Source of the DNA: Apus apus
Taxonomy: Eukaryota > Chordata > Aves > Apodiformes > Apodidae
NCBI RefSeq assembly: GCF_020740795.1
Contig: NC_067296.1
Location: 3,759,001-3,823,000, forward strand
Reading direction: 5' to 3'
DNA length: 64,000 bases
Shown here: positions 50,401 to 63,329 of the stretch, piece after piece
How the letters are laid out: every line of letters begins with the position of its first letter
How positions within the stretch are numbered: position 1 is the stretch's first letter
The notes under the pieces: generated by a model
Seen by the model: the letters and a program-made list of their open reading frames with translations, nothing else
The model's database searches: none
What the model was told of the DNA's origin: nothing
Translations under genes and position numbers: made by a program

Positions 50401-53400
50401 TAAGAAGTGGGCCTCTCCTGAGCATATCTTGCTCTTCCATAGCTTCTGTTCTGCTGGAGTCGTTCCTTTGGCTTTAACAATAGCAGATGCTTCATTATAA
50501 TTTGCAAGGAAAAACACTGGGTGTTTGGGGCTCCCCACCCAGAGCAGAATCACAGAAGGGCTTTTTTGTTTGGTTGTTTTAGGAATGTAATTTGGTAATT
50601 CGGTTGCTTGCCTGATAAATGTCTGCCCTCTGATCTACAGGAGATGGAAAGCAATGTAACTGGATTTGACAGACAGAATTCAGCTGCTGTGTTTGAGACA
50701 CAGCAAAGCAGCCTGGGGAGAAAAGCATTACAGCAAATTATGCTTCCTTATCTCCCAAACTAGCAGTGCCAGGCCAGCTTGGAGTGCTGAATGAACAAGT
50801 CTTTGAAAGGGCAATATCCACCAAGCTTAAACAGCAGTGCTGCCCAGGACTGACCCCAGGCCTGGGGCTGTGGGCACAGGGGGAAGCTGCTGTGAACTCC
50901 CAGCTAATCCCAGTTCCCTTTATCACCCCCCTACTGTGCTTGGTGTGCAAGTCTGGGGCAAGGGGTTTCTTCCCAGCAGGGCTAGCAGCCAGTGTCTTGC
51001 TCTGAGTAGCAGGCTCTGTTGGTTGCCCCAGCCCTGTCTGCTTGCACTGTCCTCTCTGCCAGCCCAGGGGACAGAGATGGCAATGCCACAGGCAGAGAAA
51101 GCCTCACTTGTATTTTTTGCATCATTGTTCAGTGTTCTCTCACTGCAGATACCCCATGCAGCCAGCCCAGCTCTGCAGATACCCTGACTTTAATGCTGAT
51201 GCCCATGTAGCTCAGCAGCTGCCACAGTTATGGGGTTTTTAATATGCTCCTTCTAATATTACTCTTTGGGTCAATTCAGTTCTCAGAGGTGGTTCAAAAC
51301 ATGACCAAGTGCACCCATTAATTGGTGTCTTTACTCCAAACACACTCTAGTTTTCTCTGAACTGACCCTTATTTAATGGCAGTAGAAGGACACCAGTCAG
51401 GCTGGAAAGATGGGGCCATCCCAGGCTGAGCCTGCTCTGAGCTTGTGGCTAATGGTTTCCCTCCAGCTTTCTGCTTTCTCAGTAGCTCTGTGGTTTGGGG
51501 ATGTGCAGTGTGAGGTGTGGATGCATGACACTGGGAAAGCTGCACATGCAGAAGTTAGCTCAGCACCACTATGCTGGGCTGCTTCTAGCAACAGGAAATC
51601 ATTTATTGGTATTTTTTTTTAAAAGGGTGTCTAGATACCATGGAAATTTTTCTTTCAAATAGCCAGAGCAGGGTGGGTGAAGTTATCCTCTCTGGAAGAG
51701 GAAAAACTTGCTCCAAGGCACTTGCATCCCAATCCTTAAATTCACATAGTGCCATAGGGACTTTTCTATCATCATGGTGACTCTGATGTATCTTCAAAGT
51801 GATGGGGAAAGGAGATTAAAGTAATTTTGTATTTTTTTTCTGCATTCTCTACCTAGATTGTAACTATCTAACTTAACCAGATGTCCTCTGTTCCTCCCAC
51901 ATCGAAGCCTGCCTGCTCCTTTCCCAAAACATCCATCACACCTCAGCTCAGCTCTTCCTTGATTTGTAGGAGATGGTTGCTCAGTCTGCCTCCCCTTTAA
52001 TCATTCCTCTAACAGCAACTGGAGAGATGAAAAGCCGGGGGGGGATCTAAGTAATCCATTTCTATGTGTAAAAAGCCCAAAAAAGTGGGGGGATAGTGGG
52101 AGAGAGCGAGTCTGTCTGAGCAGACAGGCTGGTTACGTCAAGGGACAGGAAGAGCAGCCCTTGCAAATCAATACAGATGAGTCTTTGAAAAGGTTGACTG
52201 ACTGCACTGGATTAGCTATTGATTTTTGTCATTTTCACAGCTAGTGCCATGCTCTCCACCCGCTGAGGCCATTAAGCTCTGAGGCCTTAAACTTCTAATC
52301 CCTCACTAATAACAACAAGACAATGGCCCAGCAAGGGAAGGATCAAACAGGATGGCCAGTGGCTTCCGTGCTGCAGCCAGTGTGCTGGTGGCTGGGAAGG
52401 AATCGTGGCAACCCAGAGACAAAATGCATGGAAGGATTCAGATCCCCCTCAGAGGCTAACTGCAGAGCAGTGTTTATTGATAAGAATCTCCACCTGCTTT
52501 CCAGGTAGCACCAGCACCATGGGATGCATCATTTTGGCAGGATCTCTCTTGAGCTTTGATTTTGTTAAATCAGAGGAGAATTTTGGTTGTTTCCATGATA
52601 ACTTTGTTAGAGGTGCACAACAGCCTGGGCTTCCTCTGCAGTGGCTAAAGGGCTGAGGTTATACCCAAGCATCATGCCTTCACTGTGACATTGTTTGCTC
52701 AGCATACCCAGCTGTAAGGAACCCCTGTGTTTATTTTAAGGTAGGGTGTTGGAAGGAGTCAAGTCCTTACCATACTTCCTGAATGGAGACAGGAAACAGG
52801 AAAGGGTTAATGGGAACGCTCTTCTAAGAGGGATGGAAAGATGGCTAAGGATTGGATACAAAAAATGGATGGAGGAGATCTGGCTATGGGTAAGTGCTTT
52901 CAAAGTTGAGGAACCATGCTAGCTTTGTCCTATACCACCCTTTGTATAAAGCAGAGTAGATTTACCAGGTCATGCCAAAGAGCTGATCCCAGCTCAGCTT
53001 CCAGAACATCTGGAAGTAGCAGCAGTTGTGAGAGCATCATCATGGATGTGGCCTAACAAACCATGTCATACAGCTGTTCTACATCTCACTGGAAATAGTC
53101 TATTTGCAATATCTGGAGCCTTAAAAAGGGAGCTCCAGAGTTCAGTCCCACAGGTTAAGTCATCTGCACCTCTCAGCTTGACTCCCTCGGCTCTGGAGGT
53201 GGTAAGCAAGGGAGTGCAGCTCACCAGGGGATCACTCAGCCTCTTCTGCCACCCACAGCTCTGGATTTTTCCCATGTCCAGAGCTGCCTGAACTCAGCAC
53301 AGCCATGACTGAGTGGGAGAGTGTGCCCAGAGAAGAGAAAAACCCTTGGAGATATGCTGTGTACTCCTTACCAAAGTGTTAGTCCTGCACACAGCCATGC

Positions 53401-53534
53401 TCTGCAATGTCACCTCTTTCCTCTGCTATAGCTACCATGCCCATGTGGTGGAGAGGGCTACCACTACCCACCTGCTGTGTGGCAAGCAACCCATCACCCA
53501 CAAGACAGTCCTAAATCCCCAAGCACATCATTAC
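47418..53534. other. Unique sequence without a supported gene
   Basis: Many overlapping open frames of 60-132 codons lie on both strands between 48.8 and 51.6 kb, where GC content is higher. None has a recognisable domain, and opposite-strand overlap argues for composition rather than coding. An AT-rich segment at 48120-48310 holds repeated TCAATTA and TTTAAT words and could be a conserved noncoding block. A C9-type run lies near 47949 and a G8-type run near 52038. Confidence 0.5.
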
Positions 53535-53934
53535 AAGGAGCAGCTGAGGGAGTTAGGGAGGTTTAGTCCACAGAAGAGGAGACTGAGAGGAGACCTTATT
53601 GCCCTCTTCAACTGCCTGAAAGGAGGTTGTAGTGAGGTGGGAGTTGGTCTCTTCTCCCATGTAACTGGTGATAGGACAAGAATAAATGGACTCCAGTCAC
53701 ACCAGGGGAAATTCAGATTGATATTAGGAAAAAAATATTTACTGAAAGAGTGGTCAAGCATTGGATCAGGCTGTCCAGGGAAGTGGTGGAGTCACCATCC
53801 CTGGAGGTGTTCAAACAATATGTGGACAGCACTTCAAGACACAGTTTATTTGGCACGGTGGTGTTGGGTTGACAGTTGGACTTGATTTTAGAGGGTTTTT
53901 TTCCAACCTTAATGAGTCTATGATTCTATGATTT
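53535..53934 (+). mobile_element. Older CR1 LINE tail with ORF2 C-terminal remnant
   Basis: Sense-strand CR1 of an older subfamily. An in-frame piece reads EQLRELGRFSPQKRRLRGDL, followed by a segment equivalent to the usual YKYLKGG...RLFS region and then GDRTR. These are the conserved ORF2 C-terminal words of CR1. The frame shifts after about 53750. The end reads TTTTTTTCCAACCTTAATGA, then GTCTATGATTCTATGATTTA, preserving the terminal octamer repeats. The 190-codon open frame at 53313-53885 is partly this remnant fused by chance to unrelated upstream sequence and is not a gene. Confidence 0.93.
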
Positions 53935-55303
53935 ATTGGAGGAACTGGGAGGTGGGGATGAAGCTGGTGCTGCAGAGGTAGCACTGCAGCCAGGAGTCTC
54001 CAGCACCCAGCTGAGGGTACAGAGCTGGCTGGGGCCCCTTGGGCCTGTGTTACAAACATTTTGCTGAGTGAGTGCTTGGTTTGCTGAGAAGCTCAGCCTA
54101 AATGTTGACAGTTTTTTTTTCTTTGGGTCTGGTATTTAATTTAAGGTCCTTTGTGGTTCTCAGGAATGAAGGGATTATCATCAATATACAAAACAAACAG
54201 ACTCTGCTGGATTTCATCCCTTTGGATGCAGGGAGCTAATGCTCCTGCAATAGCAATCATCACTGCCCACCCAACTGGGCAGCAAACAAAGGCAGAGCGA
54301 TGTGTGAGGGAGCAGATAGAACTTCTCCATTCACAAACCTTGTGCAAATCCAGCCAGTGCAGCCCTGCAGCTCTCCCTGGATCCTTTTCTTCAGGCATCT
54401 GGCCAGCTGGCAAAAGCGAGTCGAATTGAAATGTTCTCCCACATTGTCTGTTCAGGTTGTTCCCAGCTTTTCCAGAGCTGATACCACAGCTTCATTCCAT
54501 GCCTGGGCTCCTGAAGTTTTCCAAAAGCACAGGAGAGGGAAAAGTGCTGAATAAAGCAATAGGGGCAAAAGGAAATGACATGATTTTTTAGCTGACTTCA
54601 GTGCAGCTGAAGCACCTGCCCTGTGCTCAGTGAGCCTGTGCAGAACCACTGCTGGGGTAAAGAACAGAAAGGTCTAGAAGATGAATCTCTTCAAGGCTAC
54701 TGAAATGAAAATAAACCTGCTTTTAGTGTTACTTGATACGTTTTAAAGTTCTAGCAGCCTTATTTAAAAATATGTTAAGTCTTCCTGTTACAAGTGGCTG
54801 GAGAAGATGTTATGTGTAGTTTTAACCAATCTCAGGTAAACAGTAGTTGGAGGTTTTTTTAAAAAATTTCTTAGCAAGTTAAAAAATATAAAAATACTTT
54901 CATTCTGCTTAGAATTGTTTCCCCCTATTTTCTTCACATTGAAGAAAATATATCCCATAATTTCTCAACTCTAACCAACATCATCCCCCTGAGTGTTTGG
55001 AAAGAGCATTTGAAGGGATTCTTTCTTTCCAGCTGCTGGGAAGCATCTGGGTGGGGAAGAGGTTAAGTCACACAACCTCTCACCTCATGAGGTTAAATAA
55101 TTTGAAGCAAAGTATTTGAATCCCAAAGACTTTTTTATTAAAATAAAAAGCATTTTATTTAACAATTATTATCCTGAATACCTATTGGTTGCCTCAAGGA
55201 GACCACAATAGGGAAATTAATCCCCTGAGCAAACTGGCTTGCTCATTTGGAAACACTGCCATGCATGTTTTGCCATGTTGGTTTGCTGAGTTCTATACAA
55301 TTT

Positions 55304-55374
55304 AAAACAAACAAACAAACAAAAACCAAACACACACAACAAAACAAACAAGCAAACAAAAAAACACCACAAAA
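55304..55374 (+). repeat. (CAAA)-rich low-complexity tract
   Basis: Four successive CAAA-type units are followed by imperfect CAAA, CACA and CAAAA units over about 70 bases, with no G except one. The complement gives runs of Cys, Phe and Val in antisense frames, which explains the odd open frames at 55217-55641 minus. Confidence 0.9.
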
Positions 55375-58300
55375 GTAACTGCCTGTAAGGGATATGGGAA
55401 GAGAGAGATGCCAGCAGCAACCAGGAAGAAAACGTGTGCACCCAGTGCATGGTAACTCTGTGTTAACCCATGTGAACTGAGGAGTCCCTAAAATTCCTGT
55501 GGGAAAATTCTCATGGGAAGTTTGTGGGACAGAAGGTGGTCCAAGGGACAGTTGTGTACTGCCCTCCTGCAGCCCAGTGGGGCTGTGGCACCTCCTGCCC
55601 CACAAGCAGCCTCTGCTCCCTGCCTGCTCTGTAGGTGACACCCTGGATCCTGGCTCTGGATGCTGCTGCTTCCTTAGTTTGTAAGCACAAGAGGGACCAT
55701 CTCAGTTTATCTCCTATGTACTGTGCTGATTCTTTGACTATCTTTGTGATTAAAAAAATGAAATGTTTATGACAGCTAATCATAACTAACAGCACCATCT
55801 CTCTCCTTTGCACAGCATCAGTAGGTTTGGACCAGAAACAGTTCAGCACAGACACCTGGTGCTTCACACAGGGAGATATTCAGAGAATCTAATGCTTGTG
55901 CAGGGTTTTCCCAGAGTAAGTATTGCCAGCATGTATCTAGACCTGGGGGTTTTTTCACTGTCACATTGTAAGCTCTTTGTCCCCATTGTGGGCATGCAGG
56001 CCACCTGGCCACTTGCATGTCTAGCCCTGTCACCCACAAGGTAAGAACAAGGTGCAGCACAGGATTTATTTCACAGGAGGCAGAGCACTTCTTCTTTTTT
56101 TCCTTTTTTTGCTTTATCTCTTTCCAGACAGTTGGCTCAGTTTAATGGACTGTCTTTTAGCTTGTGCATAATTCTTTTCCAAATTAAATTCTCTTAGAAG
56201 CCCAACATAATGCAGACCGTGTTGTCAGCTCATTACTTTTACATCCTTTCTTGTTCTGTTTATGTGAACGGAGGTTTAATTAACTATAATCTACTGTGTA
56301 GGCAAGAGGAAAAAAAAAATACTCTACTTGAAGGTATGTATTTATACCCTATTATATTTTTTAACATTTTTGGTGGGGAGAGTTAACCTTTTTTTCTGTG
56401 AGGAAGGCCGAGTGCTTTATGTTTCTCTGCAAACACTCAGGGAAGTCTAAGGCATCCAGACTTGTCTGTCACCCTCTTCAGCCTCTTACTCTTCGCTGGG
56501 CTTAAATCTACAAGAAAAAGTGAAGCCTTTGTTAGCTTCAGTGTGGGTCTGTGGGAGCTCACAGTGCAGGCTGGGTGTCTGTCACCCTAGGTGGCCATGC
56601 TCAGCCATGCAGGCACAGCTGAGCTCCAGCCCGTGGGCTGTCTCCATGGGACAAACTGCTGGCAGGTCTTCTGGAGGAAAGCTGGCAGCAGGAACCAGCT
56701 CCCATCCCTCTGTGTATCCCAAAGCCAGTGAAAGTGCCCAGCTGCTTTGCTCTGTGTACTCCATCTACAACATCTTCTATGTCTGTGAGGTCATTTGTCC
56801 TCATCTATGATGGCCAAAATTACAGAAATTCCAGCTGTTAAAAGGAGGTTTATAGAGGCACTGTTTTGACATCTCAGACTGTAAGTTAAAATGCTGCTGA
56901 GGCTTTCCTGGTGACAAGTTTATAAGACAGATGCTTTCCCAGTGAACATTTGAAAATCATGTATTTCATCCACAAGTGATGCTTGTACCTGGAAGACCCT
57001 GAGTCCCCAAACAATCCCACAGGCTTTTGCAGAAGGGAATATAGCAGAAGGTGCTAATTTTTGCACAAATGCCAGGGTTAGCTGTCAGATGAGAGTGGGA
57101 TTAGATACCAACTGACACTTGGTACCTGAGCTAAATTTAGATCTCACCAGCCAGATTCAAATTCCCTCAGAAATTCACAGGTTCCATTCAGAAGAGAACA
57201 GGAAGCAAAATCAGCAGTTGTTGTTATTAGGTTCAAAGATCAAATTAAGTAATTAAGCTAAATTGAGATAAATTGTTCCTATAAGTCTTTGACCATTGTG
57301 TAATGCTGCTCCTGTTCCATATGCAAAGAAGGGCTGTGGTTTTGAAAGCTTAGTTGGCTTTTCCATTGTCTCAGAAGTTTGAAGGAAAGCTATTCCCCAT
57401 CCCAGCTCTTTGTTGTATGGGTTAAATCCCAATCAGGTTATGTCACTAAGATGACAGTACCTTTACAAATAATTTCCCACAGCTGCCAGTATCAAAGCAT
57501 CCCAGACGTTGCAAGTATCTATTAAAAATAATTTCAACATTCAGCCTCAGCCAGTCTCACAGTTTTTTTGCCACATGCCTAAATAACAATCAGCTACTGG
57601 CTTCTGTGTGGAGGGCAAATCATCCTGCTCCCACATCCAGGACACTTGGAAAAGCTCTTGCCTGATGAGGCCCCTTGGGTGCCTAGTTGCTTCTGACCCA
57701 TCTCACCATAATTGCCAGAAGACTCGAGCTTCTCACTGCCCATGTATGTGCAAATGGCTGTTACAGAGCAAAGGGCACCTACTGGCAGTACTGGGAGATT
57801 ATTTGGCCCACGAGGTAGTTCATGATGATTTTCCAAACATAGACATGACCTGGTAGGATTAAATTCACCATCAACTATGAGACTCTCTTTGAAGTGGCTA
57901 GAGGGTCTGTTTCCCACAAGCAGCATGTTGGAGATAATTCCCCAGGAAGCCCAAGAGATGCCAGTGGCTGGAATTGTGGCCAAGGAAACGTATGTTTGAA
58001 ATCCCTTTGGATCACCTATGGTGCCTTGTTGGGTTTTTTGGCTTGAAAGCAAGCCAGGCTCCAGCACAGAGGTGGGGAGCTGCAGATATGGCTTTGCACT
58101 CTCATCATTTGCCCCCAGTGGGGCAGTGACAGCATTCAAGTGACTAACTCATCAGGAGACATTCTTAACAGAGTATCCTCTCCTTCCACCCATAACCTCC
58201 TCAAAGGTGTTACTTTTTTTTCCCAGCTGCTCAGCATTAAACAGACTCTTCCCTTGCACGTTATCATCTTGTGGCTTGAAAGTGCGACTTGAACATTTAG

Positions 58301-58890
58301 ACTTCAAAAGCTGGGGATCAGTTGCAGGTGGTGGATGGAGTTCCTTGTTCCCTGTCGTGGGAGCTGACACTTGGCTTTCCACTCGTGCTTTCCAGTTTCC
58401 CCTCCAAATGGCAGCAGGACTGGATATGATTGGTTCTCATCTTTACAGAATGCTGCTGCACACACTGATGAACAAAACTCTCCTTCATGCCCATGAGCAC
58501 CAGTGAGCTTGAAGCCAATCTTTTTCAGTATGAGAAACTGTTCATGCAGCTACTTTCTGGCATTCCTTCTCCTCTAATTACAGCTACTTTTTTTTTTCCC
58601 CTCCCCTCTTTGCTTCATTAAGGAACGAAGACACTCAAGCCTCAATTCACAAAGGCATTTAAGCATCCAACTCCTGCTGAAATCCCTGGTGAGTCTAAGC
58701 ATTAGACAATCCTCAGCTCTCTGTTCGTTCCTGAAATGACACTGGGGACTTGTGTGGTATTGCTCCTGATTTATACCAAGCTTGGGTGAGTGAGGAATCA
58801 GCCTTTGTGAGGGAGAGGAAGGATATTACAGTGGCTGAAATCCTGACGGGGAGGTTGATGATACAGATGCACTTTCCCAGCTCTTCATCT

Positions 58891-58951
58891 GACATTCTCT
58901 GTGACCTTAAATAAATCACACCCCTCCTTCTGTGTTTCTGGCCATCTAGCA
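58891..58951 (+). mobile_element. Possible MIR-like SINE fragment
   Basis: CTCTGTGACCTTAAATAAATC, then ACACCCCTCCTTCTGTG and TTTCTGGCCATCT follow the order of the MIR core (TGTGACCTTGGGCAAGTCAC...CTCTGTG...CAGTTTCCTCATCT). The match is short and diverged. It is weaker than the copy at 42589 and may be chance. Confidence 0.4.
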
Positions 58952-61087
58952 CATCTCTGCCCTGCAGGTTTGCAAAGCTCCACGCTTTCATGTTCAAAGA
59001 TAGTCTAGTCTGGGCTTTCCCAAGGGAACTGGATGTTTATGTCTCTTTGGGGACTCTCACTTCCTTAGTCTCTTTGAAAATGCCAATTTTAGAGATTACT
59101 GCAAGGAAATAGCAGTAGGATCCGGAGCAGGAAGGAAGAGTCTGTTGCTCTGCTTGGCATTCCCATCTTTAAAGAGTAAAGAGGATGGCACAGGAAAAAG
59201 AACAGGCAAAGTTAATTGCCTTATGTTTATACTGGAGGATCTCAAGTTCTCCCTCAAGATCCACTGCTCATCTGCCTGCATCTGCTCATGGCCAGGGCTG
59301 CGTTGAGGTAGTTTCCAGCCAAGGTAATGCTGTGATTGTGCACTCCCAGCACTGAGTGACAATGTGATGCCTCAGCATTGGGGGCCAGAGCCTGGTGATT
59401 CTTTTCTGCTATGTGTTGCTTCTTGCAGCTCAGCCAGCATTCCAAGGGCAGGATGGTTCACCAGTAAAGACTGCACTTCAGCTGAGGGTGCTGAGGAGTT
59501 GAGCTCATCCTCCTCCATCTGTCACTGCTGTTCCCCACTGAGGGGAGGACTTCAGATATCCACCAGTATATGGAAAAACAAATGTTTATTTTTCCTGTCA
59601 TGCCCTTGATTACCCTGTTACATTGCATATTCATTAAGTCACAGAGGGAGGGTTTTATTTTTCCCTCCTTTCATGATTTTTGCCTTGCAGTCATCAGAAA
59701 TACAGGGTCTGGCCTCACTTGGCTGGATAACACAACTCTGCTAGTCCCCATGTCGGGGAGTGCTGCTCTCACCAAGTGCAGCAGGAGTCCATCAAAAAAC
59801 CCATAAGTAAGGAAACTTCTAGTAGTTCTCTCTGACATGCATCCTCTGTTCCCTTTAGCTGCTTCACTTTTATCTTCCTATCTTTGTTGTGTCCTATTCT
59901 GCTTGCTCTCCAGCCTCCCCATCACCCAAGCAGTTAATTGTATGAGATCAGGCAGAACAGAGTAGCCTAAAAGTCACCAAAGAGCAAAGTGCAAGTTTGG
60001 GGTGCAAATTCTAGTGAAAGCCTGATACAGATGTGACTCAGCCTGTCTCTGCACAGCTGAAGGGGCAGACCTGCAGGAGGTGCTCACAGTCATCTGAAAA
60101 CAAGTCATAAATTTCAACCCAATGAGGTTTTTTGGGCAGCCACACAAGACAAGGAATGAATCACTGAACCCATTCATACGTAGTGAGTTATTAAGTGTAA
60201 GGCCAAAGACTGCAAGTGTTCTCTGCACAGCAATGTCTGAGTTAATAAGCCATCACTCAGACACTGCAGTGTGTGTGACTGCAGTGCTGAATTGTTATTA
60301 TGAAATGTATTTTTTTAATGGTCATATTTGTTCGTTAAGGGAGGAGGCTCAGAAGTTCTGTGCTGTACATTATGCCACGTCACATCAGTCTCTTCTGGTA
60401 CCCACCAGCCAGGCCTGCTCCCCTCACTCCTACTCTCTGGTTTTACAGCAGGACATGCTGTCCCTTTGGAGAGGCAGTGCTGTGGTGCAATGGATGGGTT
60501 TGTTGCCTCCTCTTCGTGGAGCATCACGAAGGGCACCTCTGAGCACAGCAACCACAGACCCAAGAGGGGCTGGCAAGCAAGGCTGAAGGTAAGGACCAAA
60601 CTGCAGGCCACTGTTGGAAAACAGGCTCACTTAGACCTCTCCCTCCATCTGCCTTCCTCACTCCTCTTAGGGTCATGCTTGTTGTGATTCAGAAACACCA
60701 CTTCAAGAAGACCCACAGATCCATATAATTGTTCAGGTAACCAGATACCTCAGGCTCTGAAAATACTTGTGAACACTTACAAGCAGATCTAATGCTCTCT
60801 CTGACATTATAGCAATAGAAGGCCTGAGCTCCAAAGATGCTCCATCTTTCAGTACCTCTGCCTCTAGGGTTGCAGTTGTCTTGGGAATGGCTGCCTGAAC
60901 TCATCCACAGAGAACTGTTGCTTCTTAAAAATATTTGAAATGAGCAGTAAAACTAAACAACTCACCTGGAAGCTCATTGCAGACACGATATGTATAATAG
61001 ATTAAATCTTGCTTTTCTGAGAAGTGCTCCCTCCCCTCATGAATCTCATCTCCTTATGTACAAAAATAACAAAGAAAGAAATTAACA

Positions 61088-61440
61088 ATCATAGGTTTAC
61101 AGGAACATAAAGTCATAGGATATTTAAAGTGGGAAGGGTTCTCAGGAGGTCTCTAGTTCAATCCTCTACCCAAAGCAAGGTCAGAGGAAGCCAGAACAGG
61201 TAGTCTTGAAAACTCCCAAGGACAGAGATTGCACAGTCTCTCCAGGCAAGCAGCTCCAATGTTTGTCTGCCCTCATGGGGAGACATTTCTTCCTTATATC
61301 CAGAAGGAATTATTGTTTTGATTTGCACAGTTGGTGTCTCTTGTCCTCCCACTATTTGCTGCTGTGAAGAGCATGGTCTGTCTTCTCAATGACTTCTCAG
61401 AAGTACAGAGGAGCTGCATTTTGATGAAACCTCCCCAGTC
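61088..61440 (-). mobile_element. Old CR1 LINE tail, antisense
   Basis: The plus strand reads AAAGTCATAGGATATTTAAAG, then GGAAGGGTTCTCAGGAGGTC, AAAGCAAGGTCAG, GGACAGAGATTGCACAGTCTC and TTCTTCCTTATATCCAGAAGG, ending near CATTTTGATGAAACCTCCCC. This is the antisense of an older CR1 subfamily (tails of the type GGAAGAGACCTCAGGAGGTC). Divergence is clearly higher than in the copies at 47.1 and 63.3 kb. No coding capacity remains. Confidence 0.8.
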
Positions 61441-63329
61441 TATGTTGCAGGGCAGGGGGAATGCACCTTGATGCCCAAAAAACCTTATGAGAAGCAGAGT
61501 GAAAACCCGTTACTATGGTCTTACATTAGAATTCAAAGCAATTAAATAATTAAATTAGCACAAAATAACCGCAGATAAAATAGGGTAATTAATGTCAATT
61601 ACCCTGGTTGCTATAGAAACATGACTGAAACAAGCAGAAGTTACAGATAAGGTCAAGGTGAACCACAAATGTAAGTGGCTGGCATGGTCTTTTTTCTCTA
61701 ACTGATTAGGACTTTAGCTCTTCTGGCTGCCAACCAGTTATTGATAGAACTTAACCCATTTAATAATCCCATAATCACTTTAATCCAGTTGCTCAAAGTA
61801 TTTTGCAGCTGGTTACTCTAGCTGATTAACAACTGTCTTTTAAGAAGTAAAGAAAAGCTGTTGTACATGCAGCAGTGTTTAGCAAAGCCCTGGTTTCTGA
61901 AAGGTAAGATTGAATGGATAGCAAAATCTCTGTAAATTACAAATGCATGACCCTGGGGCACAAAAGGATGTTAAGAGCCTTTAATTTCATGAACAGGCAC
62001 CAATATCACTTTAGCATTTGCAAAATTGAATTGGGAGCATGCAAGGGAAAGTGGTCAAAGGACACCCCCACGACCAGGAGCCTTCAGATGCAAATAGTCA
62101 GTGAGGGCATTGGTTGGAGCAAACAGAGAACTCGGTTGACTTAAGGTGCCTTGGAGGTCAAGGACGTGTGGGACATGGACCTTGGTCCTGCTCTGCCTTT
62201 ATTTGGCTAAGAGGTGCTGAAATGGTTGCCTGATAATTTTGTGGAAAAGGTTTTAAGAAGTGTTTCCTTCTGGTTTGGAATGACACTCAGCTATTTAGAA
62301 GATCTATTGTAAATGATCAATTCCTTCTTGCCCCGCCCCAGGCCCTCTTTCTGGACATTCCATTTCAAACACAATTTATGGCTCAGATGAGAATCCAAGA
62401 TGTTTTTAAAGCATCCCATTTGTGTGTGGCACTTCACCACTTGTTAGCAGCACCGAAAGAAGGGGCAGCACATAATGGGACATCTCAGGTTTATTGAGAC
62501 ATCATTTTCCAGTGGAAAACAGTTTAGATGAAAATGTACTGACCAGGTCTGTAATGACATACTTTGTCAAGCCCTCTGAAGTCTACTAGTGAAAAAGAGC
62601 ATTTTGTACAAGATCACTATTAATTATTATAATGATTATTTGGTTGCTTAGCTTCTGGACATTTTTGTGGTCCTCTTAACTCAGGATTTATGGTGTTGTG
62701 ATTTTTGAGCCTCAGGATCAGTTATAAATACTGTCTAGCTGGTGATTCTTCTTTGTCTGCACAACGCTCAGGAGCTCAGAAGTAGCACTCCTCAGAGTTG
62801 TGATTGACTCCCCTTTGGCAGTTTGTGAGGCTGAACTTGTTAAAAGTTTAACAGAAGAGGATTTCAAATAGGTTTTCCAGATTTGGGCTCTACCTCATCT
62901 TTTGAACTTGCCCAGGACAAGTGGCATGAAGAGCTGGTCAGACTGGATTTGCCAGGTGAGATCTCAGCCATCCTATATAGTACCTGGGAAGAGGACTCAG
63001 CCTGAGGCACATTTCCTCACTTATTTGAGGTGTTTTCACAGACCACAGAGATCTTTTTCGCCATCCCATACCAAGGGGAGCTTTTTTCTGCTGACATTTC
63101 TCTCCATTGAGAGTCACAGGGAATTGAAGACTGGCTGAGGTTGTAGTGCCCCACAGGAACAAATTCAGGGAATGTCTCTGCTTGTTGGACTCAACTCCAC
63201 AATTTGCATGGACTATCTCAGGCTGGAAGAAATAGAAAATAGTAAAGACAACACAGAGTGATGACTGGGTTGTCTCTGCAGCTGGTGGGAGTTTTTGTAT
63301 TTTGCATTTCTTCAGTATCTGAAAGGGCT
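61441..63329. other. Unique sequence, includes a candidate regulatory block
   Basis: There is no open frame longer than 78 codons and no retroposon visible. The first 250 bases carry a cluster of transcription-factor-like words, annotated separately. The rest is AT-rich unique sequence. Confidence 0.55.
61560..61670. promoter_or_regulatory. Candidate enhancer: RUNX, GATA, RFX and nuclear-receptor-like words
   Basis: Within 110 bp are AACCGCA (61567-61573, RUNX-like) touching AGATAA (GATA), TAATTAATGTCAATTA (homeodomain-like), GTTGCTATAGAAAC (61607-61620, near the RFX X-box GTTGCCATGGCAAC), CAGATAAGG (GATA again), AGGTCAAGGTGA (61650-61661, two nuclear-receptor half-sites one base apart) and AACCACAAA (61661-61669, RUNX-like). 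The density in unique DNA between two old retroposons suggests a conserved regulatory element. Short motifs are weak evidence alone. Confidence 0.35.

Larger units (their letters stand above)
53935..61087. other. Unique sequence without a supported gene
   Basis: The longest open frame is 57594-58139 minus (181 codons); see the findings. Others are shorter and overlap one another on both strands. A CAAA-rich tract lies at 55304-55374, a possible MIR fragment at 58891-58951, and a T-rich pyrimidine run near 58587-58610. An HNF4-like direct-repeat word occurs at 57230-57242. Confidence 0.5.

Noticed and set aside
53313..53885. 190-codon plus-strand open frame as a host gene
   Set aside because: Its middle part is CR1 ORF2 C-terminus joined by chance to unrelated upstream sequence, and it frameshifts relative to ORF2 near the end.
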